This document shows positions 29,201 to 36,640 of a stretch of DNA of 64,000 bases, in pieces. Numbering within the stretch: the first letter of the stretch is position 1; the number at the start of each line of letters is the position of its first letter. The notes beneath the pieces were generated by a model that had not been told where the DNA came from, made no database searches, and saw only the letters and a list, made by a program, of their open reading frames with translations. The stretch is taken from NCBI RefSeq assembly GCF_000301035.1, contig NZ_JH932292.1, positions 310,001 through 374,000 on the forward strand, written 5' to 3'. The translations under genes and the position numbers were made by a program. This DNA is from Facklamia hominis CCUG 36813. Lineage in GTDB: Bacteria > Bacillota > Bacilli > Lactobacillales > Aerococcaceae.

Positions 29201-32200
29201 TTAGCAATTAGATTACCTGCTTCATCCACCAGATAATCCTTAATGGCATTTTCAGTAATCTTCTTAGGATCCAGTATTTGATTGCCTGGTCCGACATAGA
29301 TTTGACCCTCACCCACTTGAATCGTATCCGGTAGATTGTCCGCCACTTGAATTTGCCGTGGTTTATCCTCGGTAATTTCAGTCAGAATATAAGTACCATT
29401 CTTTTTAGCCAACGTAAAACTTCTTAAGACCCGATTCAGCTTATCAACCACGACAATGTTTGAACCGTCAGCGGTCGTTTGCTTTAATTGAGCTTGGTCA
29501 ATTGCGTAACCATCTTGGTCAATTCCGGCACTAAGGGCAAAACGCCAAGCCACCTTTTGACCTGGTTTACTAGCTGCCCAGACAGGTTGATCTTTACTGC
29601 CGATATTAGAGAAAGTCACGCCTTGATAGGAATAAGTCCCATCGCCATTATCACTAGCTTGTCCTAGGTATTTACCCGTCACATCAAAGACTGCTCGAGT
29701 TTGCCAAGTCGCATTCGCTAAGACATGACCATCCTTATCCACGACATAATCTCCTTGTGGAAGCAGCTTGCCGTAGAAACGGTCTCCTTGGTAGAGATAT
29801 TGGCCCTCCAGAACTTGGGTATTACCCAGCAATTCCTTACTGCCATCCTCCTTCGTCCGGACATACATGTTGTCATCCAAAGGCTTGTAGGATTTCTCAT
29901 AAGAGACTAACTGATCATCTATCCATTGATAGCGAATCTTTTGGTCCGAATTAACTGCCTTAAGTTCCCCATTCTCGATCACATAGTATTGAACAGGATC
30001 TTCAGGCTTTTCACCCAAGGATACAAGATAATCCCCAACTAGCTGAGCAACTAGCTTGCCATCTTTTAATAAGCGGTTATCTTGGAATTGGTAAGCACTC
30101 TTACTTCCATCTGCCTTCATCAAGACATTGCCTTCAGTTTTAACAACGTAGTGACGCTTACCCTCTTTATCCAAATAGACAAGTTGTCCTTGTTTATCCG
30201 TGAAGAGCACGTCGGTAATCGTATCGACGGTTCCGATGGCTTGCCCATCAACATAGAGTTTTCCGCCTGATTTATAGATCGACTTACCAGCAAGGGTTTT
30301 AGCTTCTAATTCAAGAATCAACTTACCATCTTTTTCGCAGAAGTTAATCCCTTCCTTGTTCAAGATATGTTGAGCCTTAACCCCATCAGATTCTGGAATA
30401 GTAACTTCGACACGAACACGATTAAGTGCCATCGGATCGGCTCCCCCAGCTACTAAGAGATTAGGATCAATGAACTTACCATCCTTCACCAATTGATGTA
30501 AGAAATCCAAGGTCTTGGTATGCTTATCATCAATGACCTTGCCATCTTGGTCTACATGCCCAGCATCTAAAGGATTTTCAACATTCTTTTCCTTTTGACC
30601 ATAAGAATCGGCATCTGGATCATAGGGGTTGGAATAATTGCCAGAACCCGGCTTACCAAAGTCCGCTCCAGGTCCCACATGGGCAGTATCCTCATAACCG
30701 GACTTAGTGATTAGGAAGTTTAATTCTTTTGAAGCGAGCGGATCGCCTTGAAGTATTCTCCTGCCCTCTTCATCCACTTTAGTCTGATAAAGCGACATCT
30801 TTAATTTGGCCTTATCATGGAATTCACCATTTAATAAATTAAAAACGAGTCGCGTCGTTGAGAAACGACTGGCCACATCATCATAATAGAGTGTCACTTT
30901 AGAGCCAGAACGATCGCTGGATACAATCTTATGATTGCTAAATCCTGGCAGATCAATTCCTGAAAAAGTAAGCGGACTGTTTGAATCCCCCTTCATTAAC
31001 TCAACTACTAAAGCCACAGGCCCCGTTGCTTTATTGGATACCAATTGTAGGGTTAGATCAATCGGCGCATTATTGGTCACCGTGTATTGATCTTTATCCA
31101 ATTTAGCTTGAGGCATTCCTTGGTTATTGTGATAAGTATTGAATTCTTGGTCACTAGCGCCCCCCGTATAATCGGATTCGATGCTCATTGGGTTTGCCTT
31201 CAAAAATTCTTGAAAAGCTTTTTGAGCCGCTTTCAAATCAGCAATCGCAGCATCTACCGCTTCATTGGTTGGTGCTTGACCATAAAGATTATTCAAGGAC
31301 TTGGCAGCTGCTAATTTAGCTTGAAGCTCATTGGCTAACTGATTATAAGTCGCTTTTTGATCTTCTGGCGCACTGGCCTTGATTTTTTCACGCAAGAGGT
31401 TATCCGTTTGAGTCAGTTCAGGGACTAATTCATTGCGTTCCTTATGAGTCATCGCCCGTGGAATGTGAGCTTCAAAGGCTTTTAATTGCTCAATCATTTG
31501 ATGCAAGGCTACCTGGTTAGGCTGCTTTTGATCTGCTAAGGCTTGAGCCTTTAAGATCAACTGGTTGGCTTCTTGAACCTTATCCGCCGATAGACGGGCT
31601 AATTTAGCGGGGTCCTTAATGGCATTCAAGTGCTTAAGCAATTCTTCCTTCTTAGGTGCCACTAAGGTTGATGGCTTGCCTTCTTCAGTCGCTGGTGTGA
31701 CTTGGAAGGATTGCAGTCGATTTAAGGCTTCTTGAAGATCCTTGAGATAACGTTCTTTTTGAAGCGGTTCGCTAGGTTCAGCTTGCTTTAAGAGCCGGTC
31801 TACATCATTTATAGCTTGCTTCAAGTAATGTTGCTCTTCTTTGGACATTCCTGAAGGATCTGCTGCCTTATAGCGATTCAAGATGTTTTGTGCTTCTTCC
31901 TTGCTTGGACCTGTTGGAACAATGGCATCAACTGGCTCCTGATTGGGTTCAGGGGTTTCCTGGTCACTGTCCTTTAGATCAGTTTCTGTTGGATCAGCCT
32001 CTGATTCTTCACTAAGCTCGACATCGCTCGAACTAGCAGGCATGGCTTGCGGAAGATTGCGAGTGTCCTCTTGGTTAGCCGGATCGGTTTCTGATGACGA
32101 CTCGCTTGTAAGCAATTCTTCCGTCGAGGAAGTACTTTCCTTCGAAGAGTTAGCGTCTGACGATGACGGCTGTGGAGTCACAGTCGTGTTAGGCTCTTCC

Positions 32201-32415
32201 TCTATAGCTGCTGGCTGATTCAGATCTGCCGGAGCTGTGGGAGGCGCCTCATTAACTTTGGGCTCAATCGAGCTCACTTGACTCGTTGGAGGATGTACCT
32301 CATTCGAATCAGGCTGAGTCTCCTGTGCCTGAATGGTTGATAACGTCACACTTGAAAATAAAGCAACTGTTGTTACAGCAATCTTGATTTTGTTCTTAAA
32401 TATATTAAATTTCAT
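23281..32415 (-). CDS. giant LPQTG-anchored surface adhesin with Cna_B stalk
   Basis: About 3044 aa. ATG 32415 is chosen over a TTG two codons upstream; AAAGGTGG lies 9 bases before it. A signal peptide ends near residue 31 (IQAQ). A Ser/Glu/Pro-rich region (~35-175) and helical FIVAR-like modules (~175-410) follow. A very long central region (~410-2450) has no family I can name with confidence. Five Cna_B domains (~2455-2980) begin with motifs such as IDITATKRW and end in TNTY or INTY. A Pro/Glu linker and the sorting signal LPQTG (near residue 3011), hydrophobic helix and KGRRK tail follow. Sortase A would anchor it to peptidoglycan. Cna_B domains usually form isopeptide bonds and lift the head domain off the wall. 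It is probably an adhesin; the ligand is unknown. Confidence 0.9.
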   Translation of the reverse strand: MKFNIFKNKIKIAVTTVALFSSVTLSTIQAQETQPDSNEVHPPTSQVSSIEPKVNEAPPTAPADLNQPAAIEEEPNTTVTPQPSSSDANSSKESTSSTEELLTSESSSETDPANQEDTRNLPQAMPASSSDVELSEESEADPTETDLKDSDQETPEPNQEPVDAIVPTGPSKEEAQNILNRYKAADPSGMSKEEQHYLKQAINDVDRLLKQAEPSEPLQKERYLKDLQEALNRLQSFQVTPATEEGKPSTLVAPKKEELLKHLNAIKDPAKLARLSADKVQEANQLILKAQALADQKQPNQVALHQMIEQLKAFEAHIPRAMTHKERNELVPELTQTDNLLREKIKASAPEDQKATYNQLANELQAKLAAAKSLNNLYGQAPTNEAVDAAIADLKAAQKAFQEFLKANPMSIESDYTGGASDQEFNTYHNNQGMPQAKLDKDQYTVTNNAPIDLTLQLVSNKATGPVALVVELMKGDSNSPLTFSGIDLPGFSNHKIVSSDRSGSKVTLYYDDVASRFSTTRLVFNLLNGEFHDKAKLKMSLYQTKVDEEGRRILQGDPLASKELNFLITKSGYEDTAHVGPGADFGKPGSGNYSNPYDPDADSYGQKEKNVENPLDAGHVDQDGKVIDDKHTKTLDFLHQLVKDGKFIDPNLLVAGGADPMALNRVRVEVTIPESDGVKAQHILNKEGINFCEKDGKLILELEAKTLAGKSIYKSGGKLYVDGQAIGTVDTITDVLFTDKQGQLVYLDKEGKRHYVVKTEGNVLMKADGSKSAYQFQDNRLLKDGKLVAQLVGDYLVSLGEKPEDPVQYYVIENGELKAVNSDQKIRYQWIDDQLVSYEKSYKPLDDNMYVRTKEDGSKELLGNTQVLEGQYLYQGDRFYGKLLPQGDYVVDKDGHVLANATWQTRAVFDVTGKYLGQASDNGDGTYSYQGVTFSNIGSKDQPVWAASKPGQKVAWRFALSAGIDQDGYAIDQAQLKQTTADGSNIVVVDKLNRVLRSFTLAKKNGTYILTEITEDKPRQIQVADNLPDTIQVGEGQIYVGPGNQILDPKKITENAIKDYLVDEAGNLIAKSGLNLTKLANRFYTGLVKHFTLSKSSGSFYEVKDQDGKSTWNPLPDGVQQLAGLPEQWVKTDDGKVYIYRDGKVYDQAGTLIHSSSTIKAIVQKLCDGSEKIVQGDSIFDIINRTILKFKFPGFKTGDQVHHVYQTHWKASYYDPIEKINKSIFKDGQFNTFHTFRLRAAVVPNEFSKIPPVELSNPSKQMDFELFNLIYRRLGDRQRSNFLLQYLTQEALKTASPEEAKSLKANFKALTGYELGSKVLTTVEENKARELMDKYQKLTGKALSLNEKGDLDLKRELEWILNYNNQNTQFTYPDQYESQLIFHESNLDNRLTYNKLIFKAPEADLKDWELAALKAGRKFEVDQSLFGIDQVERLMLGVNPYIKRSDFIMMEAIVDIMNEYNKVKAGGVSNWLSIDKQTGRVMIDLFAKFYDKQGRSPMIDQFNRELDQLRKIFDPSNTQTSDMAAIEKALAEANLASAPKGSFCLHDIVMELTKRLPKENQAEAVQKLKADMTAYLNSIKLASDTKTPYNALNSVFNAFQIVFKKGVGVPAGQNRKVLVTTVIKPKVDIPYTDEYGQMLTNKDLLKSQILRGLYQKGKEKDGVFDKDKLNQAGLSEITADKYDDLKDAELRVLFDYLARNLDSNKVKELVQKDTENKSAFDYIAKLGSDLAAEDLFEANGKIMADSKGNLINPNYVWNEKAKSYVNIKNFLGDQSERSKERIKLIVYYLHKDGYNRPFFANSGAEYVLGQDEEINPWKPGYSWKNKYCGIGWGHCVTETGEEPGQEGQPFEKERNKFSKKGSQVTITYTPESETSENNNKILKKTQTKGLLKAGDSVDFEIGIGLDMLDRKTREENGKIENLDKDWQLDEADRKRYGANGKGYYVLKDGYIFDVLPKDLAFDKDSKVKVLTQWQHLKHYDSITKTYDNANATMTEEQMRAFEKGIQTHYVTSLKTYYESLPLDSPLRRLMEKAGIHNLDQHGIVVQLPEFEVPNFNGKGADLFKVLVNGLKVKETTWGQKDNTGHFTSTPWAGGSTSHFNVGEGKTQANKYIRWYVPDNYDKKYGYDGSASEWYRGTAQLNFGQRYDYRLEYTYQALDTGKFGVGTQMRDLEITDLLPQKDNKNGVMPYLVGPVQIEQSAGAQFEIWYKVGDDWTTSPSDYRQVSGVRIKQVYGMGGINVGDSVRFILPMRVPSLTLRVDDKGKPVFDEAGKPIYDGFDRLDFDRLFAKNTYETNDGTKSNEVTFELDKKTFMHFYKIWQKENRKEDGSFEVENLANHSHGSIQIDIHQTTQDQLDRKVDPTVKKNYTHAYLNDKNKWNGVVTDLPTEYKAWKIVTKEDGSQERSLVKSLIYTYQVEEKLNNLDGYAQSEKIEVGDVKNEEAVVGKGYLIRNILNQITVEAHKKWVNGKAVRPGELELRLLQDGKVYQGGSRRQNLSQNTDEYHYTWSNLPVYQVDENGIVKRDEQGNFIRHNYTVVEINADGTEITKSIYKNGDHSFILEMTGNMYNGFKLTNTYESPEIDIKAKKTWVGGQQVRPKVYFKLFRKLGKNGQAESVGDLKQVATTDQASVTWTQLAKTNDQGQDYIYFVKEVDKSGNPLTLPNFTKEEKGLEVINTYVPDTIDITATKRWFNGKKLRQEVYFKLFRKVGENGQAESVGEILEVGTDDEVQVKWTGLDKTNNEGQDYTYFVKEVDKSGNPLILPNFKKEEKGLEVINTYVPNTIDITATKRWVNGKKLRQEVYFKLFRKVGENGQAESVGDLKQVATTDQASVTWNQLAKTNDQGQDYIYFVKEVDHQGNELTLEHFDKLEDGLTVTNTFVIPKTQIEVTKQWKGGPSDHPTITIHLLQDGKIINSIQLSNGNVHYQWLDLPATDEDGNRYTYTVEEDEVQGYKKEISGDQTNGFTITNEYIPNIPPEEPPHTPEIPEVPEKPEEPEKPEEPKERKRVPQLPQTGENNLTGILLLAVLCLVIGGAILIYKGRRK
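23780..24690 (-). repeat. three ~303-bp near-identical Cna_B repeats
   Basis: Blocks recur with a 303-base (101-aa) period; for example CAACGCTTAG occurs at 24041 and 24344. The units share VYFKLFRK, GQAESVG and QDYIYFVKEVDKSGN segments nearly unchanged, so this part of the adhesin could gain or lose units by recombination. Confidence 0.85.
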
Positions 32416-32497
32416 TATCAATCACCACCTTTCTTGGGATCCAATATATCCTCTTCGAACAAGTAACCTTTCGACAATTCGAATTGATTACGACTAC

Positions 32498-32503
32498 ATT
32501 ATA
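32498..32503 (-). promoter_or_regulatory. possible -10 element of the adhesin gene
   Basis: A perfect TATAAT on the minus strand lies 83 bases before the adhesin start. No convincing -35 is placed 16-18 bases upstream, so this is tentative. Confidence 0.3.
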
Positions 32504-32649
32504 CTATTTATATTGTATAAAAAGAAGCTCTTTCTCATTAAAATGTCAATAATAAAAGCTTTTCTGAACAAAGGATTGATTTAAAGACTTTAAAAAAACC
32601 AAACCCTACTATAAAACTTGACTTTTATCGAATAATGAATGAAATAACC

Positions 32650-32680
32650 CAAAATAAAAAGCCACCCACTAAGGGTGGCT
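32650..32680 (-). terminator. terminator of the histidine-rich protein gene
   Basis: GCCACCC (32661-32667) pairs exactly with GGGTGGC (32673-32679). The minus-strand read continues into TTTTTATTTT. Confidence 0.9.
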
Positions 32681-32697
32681 TGGGGGTTTGGGGCTAA

Positions 32698-33597
32698 CTA
32701 GGCTTGTGGGAGTCCTTCTTTGACTTGATCAAGGGGCATTAGGCTTTGACCGTCATTAGCTAACAGATAGACCTTGTCGTCGACTTTAACGATCTTACCT
32801 GCGGAAGTCTCATATAGGACATCCTCATCCTTCAACTCGTAGTCACTAGGCGCAGCGACGCTTTCAGCAAAGATGGCGTCTTCGGGTGCTTGTCCTGGGA
32901 AGAGATAGATGTCGCGACCGTAAAGCGTTACATACTCTTCTTCTGTGACATATAAAACAATAAATTCTGAGTCTAGACCTTTTTCTTCAGCGACTTCTTC
33001 AGGAGTATGTTCATATTCATAGACGATCTCACTGGATTCATCCAAGCCTAATTGGTCTTTATTCGCCTTAATCGCTTTAGCAACTTCAGGATGAAGGCCA
33101 AAAGATTGTAAGACTAACTCATCATTAGAACGAACATTCTTAGCCTTGCTGAGGTCTTCTACATAGAGATAGTACTCACCATTGCTCTTTATAATATAGC
33201 CATCTTCCACTTCACTGACTACATCGTCTTCGTTGAATTGATAATCTTCAGGTGTTAGCAAGCTCTCTGACAGAATGGCATCAAATGGCACTTCGCCACT
33301 ATTCTCATGGAAATGATCACCGTGAGAAGTTGTATAACCATCTTCTGTGATCCCAACCACAATCTGTTCTCCGGCTACATCATGGTCGTGATCATGGTCA
33401 TGACCTTCGTGATCATGGTCGTGCCCTTCATGATCGTGGTCATCATGTTCGTGGTCATGGTCATGGTCATGGTCTTCAACCGTCGACTTGTCTTGGGCAA
33501 AGATCGTTGGCGTTGTTTGAGCCAAAGGAGCCATTGCTAATGCAAGAGCCACGCTAGAACATAAAATGATTGATTGATATTTTTTAGTAAATTTCAT
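32698..33597 (-). CDS. secreted histidine-rich, histidine-triad-like zinc-binding protein
   Basis: 299 aa. A signal peptide ends near residue 34 (IFAQ). Residues 43-72 are an almost pure His/Asp tract. HGDHFH at 92-97 matches the HxxHxH motif of the streptococcal histidine-triad (Pht) family and is followed by the family-like segment VPFDAILSESLLTPEDY. A second related module (~200-290; QAPEDAIFAESVAAPSDYEL) has lost the triad. No lipobox or LPXTG is present, so it is secreted or loosely attached. Pht proteins bind zinc and hand it to the AdcA/ZnuA uptake system; that role is inferred here. The promoter carries a Zur/Fur-like operator, consistent with induction on zinc starvation. Confidence 0.8.
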   Translation of the reverse strand: MKFTKKYQSIILCSSVALALAMAPLAQTTPTIFAQDKSTVEDHDHDHDHEHDDHDHEGHDHDHEGHDHDHDHDVAGEQIVVGITEDGYTTSHGDHFHENSGEVPFDAILSESLLTPEDYQFNEDDVVSEVEDGYIIKSNGEYYLYVEDLSKAKNVRSNDELVLQSFGLHPEVAKAIKANKDQLGLDESSEIVYEYEHTPEEVAEEKGLDSEFIVLYVTEEEYVTLYGRDIYLFPGQAPEDAIFAESVAAPSDYELKDEDVLYETSAGKIVKVDDKVYLLANDGQSLMPLDQVKEGLPQA

Positions 33598-33634
33598 AGT
33601 TCCTCCTTGTAAATTGTAAAAATTACCATATTCA

Positions 33635-33664
33635 AATGATAATCATTACTCTTTATAAAGTCAA
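33635..33664 (-). promoter_or_regulatory. promoter with Zur/Fur-like operator for the histidine-rich gene
   Basis: On the minus strand TTGACT (33659-33664) and TATCAT (33636-33641) lie 17 bases apart. The -10 is buried in the dyad AATGAT-A-ATCATT (33635-33647), which matches the core of the Fur-superfamily box. A repressor bound there would block the promoter. Given the His-rich product, Zur is the likeliest regulator, but Fur or PerR cannot be excluded. Confidence 0.7.
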
Positions 33665-33700
33665 GTAATTTGTCTAAACTATTTTAGCGCGCCTAAAAAC

Positions 33701-33730
33701 GGAACCAAGCAGTTGATAATGCTTGGGTCC
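33701..33730. repeat. relic of an ISL3 element right end (hairpin)
   Basis: GGAACCAAGCA (33701-33711) pairs with TGCTTGGGTCC (33720-33730) and is followed by TTCG. The same hairpin and following bases end the ISL3 relics at 40.07 and 46.81 kb. It marks the boundary where the AT-rich island begins; it may also act as a terminator. Confidence 0.55.
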
Positions 33731-33827
33731 TTCGAAAATGGTGTTATTAATTCTATTTGATCTAGAGCCAAAGTGTTTCTTCCGAATACTAGATCCTTTT
33801 CAGGAGAATTTGTTTTACTTATTACCT

Positions 33828-34709
33828 TTATTTGTTTACTTTCCAATATCCATCTTTAGCACTGCCTATATACTCGATTGTTTTTTCATCTGTAAGAATT
33901 TTTAAATCTCTTTTTATAGTTCTATCAGTTACATTAAATTGTTTAGATAAATCATAGGCAGTTATTTTAGGGTTATTTTTTATTATTTCAAGAATTCTTT
34001 CACGTCTATCACTTGGTTTTAATTTTTGACCGTCATTTTGTTCCTCACTTTGGATGACATTTTGAGTGACACTTTGAGTGACATTTTGAGTGACATTTTG
34101 AGTGACATTTTGTGTGTCATAATTTAAATTCTTTAAAATTGTAGTAAAAGAGGATTCGGTAGACTTAAACTCTGGTTTTAATTCTTCTCTATAATTTTCT
34201 TCTGCTTTATACGCTTCTATAATTTTTCGAAGTCCTGAACCACGTCTTTCCATTAAATCCATTCTAGCAAATACGTCTGCTATTATCGGATTTCTTCTTG
34301 TGGAAGATACATTTAACGGATTAAGGTCTTGGACAAAAGTTCCGTCATACATACCTCCAGGAGAATATACTTCTAATCGATCGTCATAGATATCTACATG
34401 GACTTCACTGCCAATTACTGAGTAATCTCTATGGATTAGTGCATTGACTAGAGATTCTTGGACTGCTCTTTCAGGATATTCTGGGTATTCTATTCTATAG
34501 ACTGGACCCTTCTTCCACATCTTTTTTGAATTTCTTTTTACAAAGTCCAAACTTGCTTTTAAAAGATAAATTATATTACCTTCAAATTCAGCATCATCTA
34601 AGGCATTTATTCTGCCATTCGCCTTTGTAAGTCCATTCCATCTAGTACAGAATACTCTTGACTGATAAACTTGATAATCATCTGCAAAGAGTGCTCCTGC
34701 TATGGTTCA
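33828..34709 (-). pseudogene. N-terminally truncated AlbA_2/ATP-binding transcriptional regulator
   Basis: The open frame starts right after a stop at 34707-34709 and lacks the N-terminal AlbA_2 (Schlafen-like) domain. What remains reads ALFADDYQVYQSRVF, then the HATPase_c_4-type region (AVQESLVNALIHRDYS, RRGSGLRKI), a VTQN repeat linker (15-base units at 34055-34115), and a winged-helix C-terminus (YDLSKQFNVTDRTIKRDL). Such proteins are putative DNA-binding regulators often sitting in defence or mobile islands. An internal TTG start at 34550 could give a 240-aa fragment, but no ribosome site supports it. It is probably inactive. Confidence 0.75.
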
Positions 34710-34732
34710 TAATTTTTTGATAATTTTCTCTT

Positions 34733-36640
34733 CTATTTTACCGAAGATATATCGATAACATTCTCTTCACCAAAATACTCTTTAGCTTTTTCTAATATGT
34801 CAGAATCATCAGTAGGCATATATATTATTAAATTCTTTTTTGCTCTTGTTATACAAACATAAAATAATTTTTTTGTACGTTTCTGAACATTAGAGTTCGG
34901 AGATCCTTTCCCAAATAATGTTCTAAAGTCATATTTATTCCAATCAGACTCTAATACAAGCAATACATTGTCATATTCACTACCTTTAACACTATGTTGA
35001 GTACAAATTGGTGAAAATTCTTTTAAATATAAAACGCTTTTTCTATATTGATTAAATGTTATCTTTTTTATTCTCTCCCATAAATAAAACCCTTTATTTG
35101 AAATATAATCACTAAACAATTCATCTTCTTTGAGTAACCCTTTTACTTCCGCAAATTTTAATACATTTTCTATCGTTTGATTATCTTCACTTACAAGATA
35201 ATCAATTGCTTGCTTAAGGCAAATCTTATCATTTCTATTATGAATAGAAAATTTTGTTATTCGTAGAAAATCATTAAATCTATTAGCCTCATATAATTCA
35301 ATAATCTCCTCTAATATATCTAATCTGCGTAAAATCCTATCTCTATAAGAATTAGCTTCATATCTACCACTCATTCCATTTAATTTATATGACATGAGTG
35401 ATTCCTTAGTGATTCTACATTTTTCGTAAGCTTCTTCCCATGACATATCTTCTAAAACACTATATATTGACTGATAAATTTCATTTCCGTTAATTTGATC
35501 TAACAGCTCCGCTTTGTTATATGTCGGTTTTACCTCTAACGCTATTTCTCCCAAAGTCTTATTACAGTCTAAATTTCCCTTATCAATTTTTTTCTTTATC
35601 CCACTTATAAGCTTAGTTATCAAATCAGCATTATATAGATCATATAAGTCTTTAAAGCCAGTCATTTCAGCATTATATTTATGTGTTAGCCTTAACTCTT
35701 TTGTTTGTTTTCCATCAGAAAAATCCCAAGATTCAAAAATATTCTTCCCCTTTACACTTATAAAATCATTTATTTCAGTTCCATATAAAAATTTAATACT
35801 ACCTTCTCTAATAGTACCGTTTTCCATATTAGGTGCATTTATATCTTCTGAAGGTCTTTGCTCAATATCATCATCTCTAAACTTATTGGCTACTTCGATT
35901 ACAACTCTTGGATTTCTTCGGTTTTGCGTCTTTACTATTTTAGTTAAATTATATTGATTTAAATTACCAACTCCGTCGTCATATATAGACTGCATTGAAT
36001 CTCCAAAAAAACCAATTACATTTTTCTTATCGCTTTGCTCAAGATGCTTTAGTAAAATATCAGCAACTAAAGGACTTGTATCCTGATATTCATCAACAAA
36101 AATACAATCTGCAATATCCTTTAAAATGTCTGCTATTTTTTTATATTTCTCAAACATTTTCTCTGCAACAATCAAAATGTGATTATGGCTGATTTTCACT
36201 CTATTTTCATCATTTGCCGTTACAGAATAATACTCATCATAATCTACATAAAGATTTTCGAAATATTCTTTAGAAATTAAATCCTCAGAAAAATCTTTTG
36301 GCTTTTTAAAGTTCTTTTCATTATCATCGTTAATAAGCTCAACTAAAATATTTTTTATTTCATTCTGATATTTTCTGATAAGAGACCATATAAACTCATG
36401 TATTGTTGAAACCCAAATATTCTCATTTTCTATTCTTGATAAAATTTCGGCAACTGCATTATTTGTATATGTAATGCATACTATCTTTATATCTGGTAAT
36501 TCCTCTGTAAGTGCATTTATTAAGGAAATTAAGGAGTATGTTTTTCCACTTCCCGCTCCACCTTCTAAAATAAAATTTTCACCATCTTTTATACATTGTA
36601 GAGCTTCTAAAACTTCCTTTTCTAAGGTTACTGTATCCAT
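34733..36640 (-). CDS. UvrD/Rep-like helicase, GajB-like partner of an OLD nuclease
   Basis: 635 aa superfamily 1A helicase-like protein. Walker A GGAGSGKT lies at residues 27-34, motif Ia in CITYTNNAVAEI, the DEYQD box in IFVDEYQDTSPLV, motif V near CTQHSVKGSEYDNVL, and motif VI in YVCITRAKKNLII. It overlaps the upstream OLD-nuclease gene by 13 bases, so translation is coupled. This pairing defines the Gabija phage-defence system (GajA+GajB), or more broadly class 2 OLD nucleases. GajB is thought to sense DNA ends and nucleotide depletion. The protein is longer than the ~494-aa characterised GajB. Confidence 0.85.
   Translation of the reverse strand: MDTVTLEKEVLEALQCIKDGENFILEGGAGSGKTYSLISLINALTEELPDIKIVCITYTNNAVAEILSRIENENIWVSTIHEFIWSLIRKYQNEIKNILVELINDDNEKNFKKPKDFSEDLISKEYFENLYVDYDEYYSVTANDENRVKISHNHILIVAEKMFEKYKKIADILKDIADCIFVDEYQDTSPLVADILLKHLEQSDKKNVIGFFGDSMQSIYDDGVGNLNQYNLTKIVKTQNRRNPRVVIEVANKFRDDDIEQRPSEDINAPNMENGTIREGSIKFLYGTEINDFISVKGKNIFESWDFSDGKQTKELRLTHKYNAEMTGFKDLYDLYNADLITKLISGIKKKIDKGNLDCNKTLGEIALEVKPTYNKAELLDQINGNEIYQSIYSVLEDMSWEEAYEKCRITKESLMSYKLNGMSGRYEANSYRDRILRRLDILEEIIELYEANRFNDFLRITKFSIHNRNDKICLKQAIDYLVSEDNQTIENVLKFAEVKGLLKEDELFSDYISNKGFYLWERIKKITFNQYRKSVLYLKEFSPICTQHSVKGSEYDNVLLVLESDWNKYDFRTLFGKGSPNSNVQKRTKKLFYVCITRAKKNLIIYMPTDDSDILEKAKEYFGEENVIDISSVK

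Noticed and set aside
33385-33475. Repeat tract on the plus strand of the histidine-rich gene
   Set aside because: It is simply the coding DNA of the His/Asp tract on the other strand, not a separate element.
35514-35957. 147-codon plus-strand frame
   Set aside because: It lies antisense inside the helicase gene, whose motifs are intact; hydrophobic content comes from the antisense of a charged protein.
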